A stretch of 64,000 bases of DNA. Origin: Bufo bufo. Taxonomy: Eukaryota > Chordata > Amphibia > Anura > Bufonidae. Location of the stretch: contig NC_053390.1 in the NCBI RefSeq assembly GCF_905171765.1, forward strand, positions 305,110,622 through 305,174,621. Reading direction: 5' to 3'. The first letter of the stretch is position 1. Each line of letters begins with the position of its first letter. Both the position numbers and the translations under genes were made by a program. Positions 59,599 to 64,000 of the stretch are shown piece by piece. Below the pieces are notes generated by a model. The model saw only the letters and a list, made by a program, of their open reading frames with translations. It was not told where the DNA came from and did no database searches.

Positions 59599-59964
59599 GA
59601 TTTTACACTATATTGTCATTTTAGGAACCAAAAAAAATTATTTTAGTATCTCCATAGCCTGGGAGCTAAAGTTTTTTTTTTTTTTGTTGGGCGACTATCT
59701 AATGTAGGGGCTAATTTTTTGCGGAATGAGATGGCGGTTTTATTGGCAGTAATTGGGGGTGCATATGACATTTTGATCGCTCGCTACTACACTTTTTGTG
59801 ATGTTAGGTGACAAAAAATGGCTTTTTTTACACATTTTTTTATTTTATTTTTTAACGCTGTTCATCCGGGGGGGTTGGGTTAAATGTTATTTTTATAGAG
59901 ATGATTTTTACGGACGCGACGATGCCCAATATGTATGGCTCTCAGACTTTGGAGACACTGAGCA

Positions 59965-60100
59965 GGCATCCTAAAACTGCGGCCCTCCAGATGTAAAACT
60001 ACAATTCCCACCATGCCCTGCTGATAGCTGTAGGTTGTCTGGGCATGCTGGGAGTTATAGTTTTACAAAATCTGGAGGGCCGCAGTTTGAGGATGCCTGC
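59965..60100. mobile_element. Small foldback, GCAGGCATCC ends
   Basis: GCAGGCATCCTAAAACTGCG and CGCAGTTTGAGGATGCCTGC mirror each other, with GGCCCTCCAGATGTAAAACT / GTTTTACAAAATCTGGAGGG inside and CATGCCC/GGGCATG at the centre. Common in frog and fish genomes. The transposase frame reads into it. Confidence 0.85.
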
Positions 60101-61430
60101 ACTAAAACTAATATTTTTTGGGGGAAAAAAAATTGTTTCCGTGTCTCCAAAGTCTGAGAGCCATAGTTTTTTATGTTCTCTAGTCTAGGGGGACTGTTGG
60201 GGATTATAAAAATGTAGTACTCCATGGAAGTGTGATACTCCCTGAAGCAATCGATAACGCAGAGGCCCGGATGATCGGGGCACGTGTCGCACTGAGTAGT
60301 CGTGTCCTTCCGTATCCCCCTCTTGCGACACACTCTGCACTTTTTTTGGGTTTGTCCCTTCTTTCCAGTATGGGGGACCACACCTGGAAAGTGTTGGCCA
60401 GGGACGATCCGGGCGCCTCCAGTTCCCGAGGTACTCCGGCCTGCTCTTTCCCGGTCCGAAAAGATCAGGTCTTTGAGGACTGCCTCATAGAATTGGAGGA
60501 ATGTCCCTGTGCTGCCAGCGCTTCGGGATAGTACAAAAGCGTTGTACAAGGCAACCTGTACCAAGTAGACCGCAACTTTTTTGTACCATGCCCGGGTTTT
60601 GCGCATGGCGTTATATGGCTTGAGGACTTGATCAGAGAGATCAACTCCTCCCATATACCGATTGTAGTCAACAATACAATCGGGCTTGAGGACCGTTGCC
60701 GCGGTACCTCGCACAGGGACAGGGGTGGTGCCGTTACCATGAATTGTGGACAGTACAAGGACATCCCTCTTGTCCTTATACCTGACCAGCAACAGGTTTC
60801 CACTGGTAAGGGCACGGGTCTCACCCCTGGGGATAGGTACCTGGAGGGGGTAGCTAGGGAGGCCGCGTTGATTTTTCCACACGGTCCCACAAGCGAACAT
60901 GGATCTGGAAGCAAGGGACTGGAACAAGGGGATACTGGTATAAAAGTTATCCACGTACAAGTGGTAACCCTTATCTAGCAGTGGGTACATAAGGTCCCAC
61001 ACGAGTTTCCCACTAACACCCATAGTGGGGGGACATTCTGGGGGTTCAATACGGGAATCTCGCCCCTCGTACACACAAAATTTGTAAGTGTACCCTGAGG
61101 TACTCTCACTAATTTTGTACATTTTCATGCCATACCTCGCCCGCTTAGAGGGAATGTATTGGCAGAAACTGAGTCTCCCCTTGAACGCAACGAGAGACTC
61201 ATCAACCGCGACCTCCCTTCCAGGTACGTAGGCCTGCGCAAATTTGGCCCCGAAGTGATCGATGACCGGCCGTATCTTATACAGCCGGTCATAGGCAGGA
61301 TCACCTTGGGGGGGGACATGCTGCATTATCTAAATAATAATGCAGACATTTCCGGATGGCCTCAAACCGGGGACGTGTCATGGCCATACTGTAAAGTGGC
61401 AGGGGGGGGGTCTGGATTCTGAAAGCTAGA
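60055..61430 (-). pseudogene. piggyBac transposase, N-terminally incomplete, one frameshift
   Basis: A 423-codon open frame (61326-60055) encodes the piggyBac catalytic domain. The three catalytic Asp are present: residue 42 in VAVDESLVAFKGR, 126 in YVDNFYTSI, 229 in GGVDLSDQ. A C-terminal cysteine-rich zinc domain follows (CRVCRKRGIRKDTTTQCDTC, then CVIDCFREYHT). The true end is probably near YHTSMEYY; the remaining residues read into a miniature element. Upstream, TPLPLYSMAMTRPRFEAIRK continues in another frame, joined across a run of eight C at 61309-61316 (plus-strand G), so one base there breaks the gene. The N-terminal region expected for a ~550-600 residue protein is not found upstream of 61430, where TTTTCTAG could be an acceptor site. 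Confidence 0.9.
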
Positions 61431-62009
61431 AAACAATAAATTTAGATAAAGTGTTTTTTTTTTTTTCCTAACTAACTTTTCCCTTCTATCCCTGCCTAAT
61501 CGTGCCTCTCCCTTACTGACCCTAACCTACCTGGAGGGTGATGGGTGCCGATGGGGGGATCGCAGGAGCCTGGTCAGGACGGTGCTGGACGGTGCAGGTG
61601 CTGAACAGGAAGAGGAGGGGAGAGAGGAGCGCTGGAAGTTTGAATCTCGCGCCTCTCTCCCCGCACCAATCAGCACCCTGGACAGCGGCATTCAGCACCA
61701 CGGCCAGCACAGCCTCTCCCAAATGCTCGGACTGTGATTGGTGGTGTGTAATCACACCACTGATCACAGTCCTTTTCCGGTTCATCGGAATGGACCGAAA
61801 ACGCAGCAAACCACAGGTCTGAATTGACCTGCGGTTTGCTGCGATCGCCGATGCGGGGGGGACAGGATGCCCGCTGAATGATTTCAGCGGACATCCTGTT
61901 GCGATTAACCCCCGTCGCGCCGCAATCACGATTTAAAGTTAGGACGTACCGGTACGTCCTGAGTCCTTAAGGACTCGGGAAATAGGGCGTACCGGTACGT
62001 CCTATGTCC
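61431..62009. repeat. Palindrome-rich right end of element B
   Basis: Hairpins: ACTGTGATTGGTGGTGTG with its mirror (61728-61771), GCAGGTC..GACCTGC (61817-61838), a 17-bp arm pair GGATGCCCGCTGAA (61863-61900), AGGACGTACCGGTACGTCCT (61941-61960), GAGTCCTTAAGGACTC (61961-61976) and GTACCGGTAC again (61989-61998). No gene. Confidence 0.75.
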
Positions 62010-62013
62010 TTAA

Positions 62014-64000
62014 GGGGTTAAGGACCGGGCCATTTTTCACCAGACTGATTTTTGCAAATCTGACCAGTGTCACTTTGTGTGGTAATAACTTTAAAACGCT
62101 TTTACTTATCCAGGCCATTCTGAGATTGTTTTCTCGTCACATATTGTACTACATGACACTGGTAAAATGGAGTCAAAAAGATTCATTTTTATTTATAAAA
62201 AATCCAAAATTTACCAAAAATTTTAAAAAATTTGCAAATTTCCAAGTTTTAATTTCTCTACTTCTATAATACATAGTAATACCTCCAAAAATAGTTATTA
62301 CCTTACATTCCCCATATGTCTATTTCATGTTTGGATCATTTTGGGAATGCCATGTTATTTTTTGGGGATGTTACAAGGCTTAGAAGTTTAGAAGAAAATC
62401 TTGAAATTTTTCAGAAAATTTCCAAAACCCACTTTTTAAGGACCTGTTCAGGTCTGAAGTCACTTTTGTGAGGCTTACATAATAGAAACCACCCAAAAAT
62501 GACCCCATTTTAGAAACTACACCCCTCAAGGTATCCAAACTGATTTTACAAATGTTGTTAACCCTTTAGGTGTTCCACAAGAATTCATGGAAAATGGAGA
62601 TGAAATTTCAGAATTTCACTTTTTTGGCAGATTTTCCATTTTTTCCAGTAACAAAGCAAGGGTTAACAGCCTAACCAAACTCAATATTTATTGCCCTGAT
62701 TCTGTAGTTTACAGAAACACCCCATATGTTGCCGTAAACTGCTGTATGGGCACACGGCAGGGCGCAGAAGGAAAGGACTGCTATATGGCTTTTGGAGGGC
62801 AGATTTCGCTGGAATAATTTGAAGACACCCTGAGGTACCTCCACAGTGGAAAATGTCTCTTTAGGCCCACATTATTTATTTTCACAAGGAGTAACAGAGT
62901 AAATTACACCCACAATTTGTTACCCATTCTCTCCTGAATATGGCAACACTTCATATGTGGCCGTAAACTGCTGTATGGGCACACTGTAAAGTTCAGTGTA
63001 CTGATAAGCAACAGCTGATGTATTCGGTATCCTACAAATTTTATATATATATAAGCTTTATTATATGGTAGGACATAGTCACCAAATATAGCAGCTAAAA
63101 GAAACAAGTGTCTCAAATTATATGTTATCAGATTGCAGAGGCACTGAGCTACCAGAACATACAAAGTTCTAGTCCCCTTTTATAAAACAACACGCATCAA
63201 AGTATTCATCTAGGGGTGTAATGAGAATTTTTAGCTTTGTTATGGGTTTTTATTAGAATGCCAATTGAAATGTGGAGAAACGGGAAATTAGAATTTTTAC
63301 CAGCATACAGTTTCAAGGGGGTGTTTTATAAAATGATCAAAGGGTGTTTAGTTAAAAGTCAACAGAGGTGTGGTAGATTCTAAAACAATCTTTTATGCAA
63401 AGACCCGGCTTTGAGGGGCACGTCTCACAATGATGAATTGTGTCTTTCCTGATTCCATTTCTGGAGCATACCCGGCACCTTTTATGTGGCCTTCTCCGTG
63501 TCTCTGTGGGGGGAACTACCCCAGGGAAATGCTGTCCTCGTATTATTCTGCTCTCACTTCCTGTGGCCCTGCTCCCTTCCCCTTGCTGTTCCCCAAATAA
63601 AAAGTTCTTTATTACTTTTTCTTGAAAGTGCAGGAATTTTCCTCTGTTTCCTGCACTTCTGTATATTACAAAAGCATTATAGAGGGCAATTTGCGACAGG
63701 TGCTATGCCAATTTTTTATACCATGCCCGAGTTTTGCGGAGGGCAGTGTATGGTTGCAGTACCTGGTCTGACAGATCCACCCCTCCCATAAACTTATTAT
63801 AGTCCTGGATGCACACAGGTTTGGGGACTGATTCTGTGGATCCACGAACTGGAACAGGGGTGGATCTGTCATCATGTATGGTAGTAAGTACAAAGACATC
63901 ACTCTTGTCTTTGTATTTAACAAGCATGTTATCATTGCAAACTGCCCTGCTTTCCCTCACTCTTATCCTTTGGTCTATAAAAATTTTAGGCAGATGTTTT
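62014..64000. mobile_element. piggyBac-related element C, partial
   Basis: Begins GGGGTTAAGGACCGGGCCAT after the TTAA that ends element B and repeats the 5' region (ATCTGACCAGTGTCACTTT, CCAGGCCATTCTGAGA). One ~395-bp unit (62500-62815) follows, with a further CATATGTGGCCGTAAACTGC copy near 62955. A second transposase copy runs off the window. Same orientation as B. Confidence 0.7.
63352..64000 (-). pseudogene. Second piggyBac transposase copy, partial, one stop
   Basis: Read on the minus strand from the window edge: LPKIFIDQ, then VRESRAVCNDNMLVKYKDKS, PVPVRGSTESVPKPVCIQDY and KFMGGVDLSDQVLQPYTALR, where VDLSDQ holds the third catalytic Asp. A TAG at 63703-63705 interrupts after WYKKLA. The same frame then continues HLSQIALYNAFVIYRSAG and a zinc domain CRVCSRNGIRKDTIHHCETC, ending CFRIYHTSVDF and TAA (63352-63354). 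It is clearly diverged from the copy at 60055-61430 and so a different subfamily. One stop in about 215 codons suggests recent inactivation. The 5' part lies outside the window. Confidence 0.85.

Larger units (their letters stand above)
55673..62009. mobile_element. piggyBac element B with transposase and nested insertions
   Basis: Lies between TTAA at 55669-55672 and TTAA at 62010-62013. The 5' part repeats the AAGGACCAGGCCATTTTTTG start of A. Two ~395-bp units (56150-56512, 56933-57340), an inverted unit (58510-58870) and ~290-bp units precede the transposase (minus strand). The right end holds palindromes and CCTTAAGGACTC. Inserted into it: a foldback (56513-56932), two hAT-type elements (57380-58419, 59020-59598) and a small miniature element (59965-60100). 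Confidence 0.75.

Noticed and set aside
48218..64000. Search for the missing N-terminal SLC7A7 exon(s)
   Set aside because: No minus-strand sequence resembling the TM1-TM4 region of LAT transporters was found, so no exon is reported.

Overview
The window is vertebrate nuclear DNA, most probably from an anuran amphibian (frog or toad). It holds one recognisable host gene, split by long introns and read on the minus strand, embedded in very dense DNA-transposon sequence. The repeats (palindromic foldback elements ending in motifs such as AAGGCTACTTTCACACTAGC, TTAA-flanked miniature elements, piggyBac, Tc1 and hAT copies, and hammerhead-like motifs) are of the kind I know from frog genomes. The species assignment is inference.

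Host gene: the last eight coding exons of SLC7A7 (y+LAT1, the light chain of the cationic/neutral amino acid exchanger) lie between 48217 and 24547 on the minus strand. All eight have AG/GT boundaries and compatible phases, giving about 340 residues, roughly the C-terminal two thirds of the protein. The first coding exon(s) are not seen and should lie beyond base 64000. The putative 3' UTR runs to a polyadenylation signal near 24100.

Layout. 1-24084 is the 3' flank: a tandem array grown from a foldback element (150-1140), a cluster of hairpins (1189-1500), about fifteen foldback elements, three related copies of a ~0.9 kb foldback with CRE-like cores (7795-8731, 12163-13036, 20770-21730), a 35-bp minisatellite (13870-16228), a TTAA element carrying a 109-bp minisatellite (16454-18291), and a TTAA element broken by a truncated Tc1 copy (21732-22960). 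24085-48217 is SLC7A7 with introns full of foldbacks, a large inverted-arm element holding a hAT element (37350-39926), a CR1-like LINE cut by a complete but dead Tc1-like element (40650-42149), and a hAT element containing a second element, a 21-bp minisatellite and a LINE 3' end (44069-46166). From about 50.1 kb to the window end lie three head-to-tail piggyBac-related elements, all presumably inside the gene's next intron. The middle one carries a nearly intact transposase and the third a partial one. Other elements are inserted in them with clean 8-bp or TTAA target duplications.

Most notable observations: hammerhead-ribozyme-like motifs at four or five places, at least two of them between the arms of inverted-dimer elements (one with a 16-bp target duplication); an array of long perfect palindromes in the piggyBac-like element at 54427-55320; two hAT elements with homologous cores but unrelated ends; and nine perfect TGACGTCA sites, mostly carried by foldback elements. 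No bacterial, viral or toxin genes, rRNA, tRNA or CRISPR arrays were recognised.
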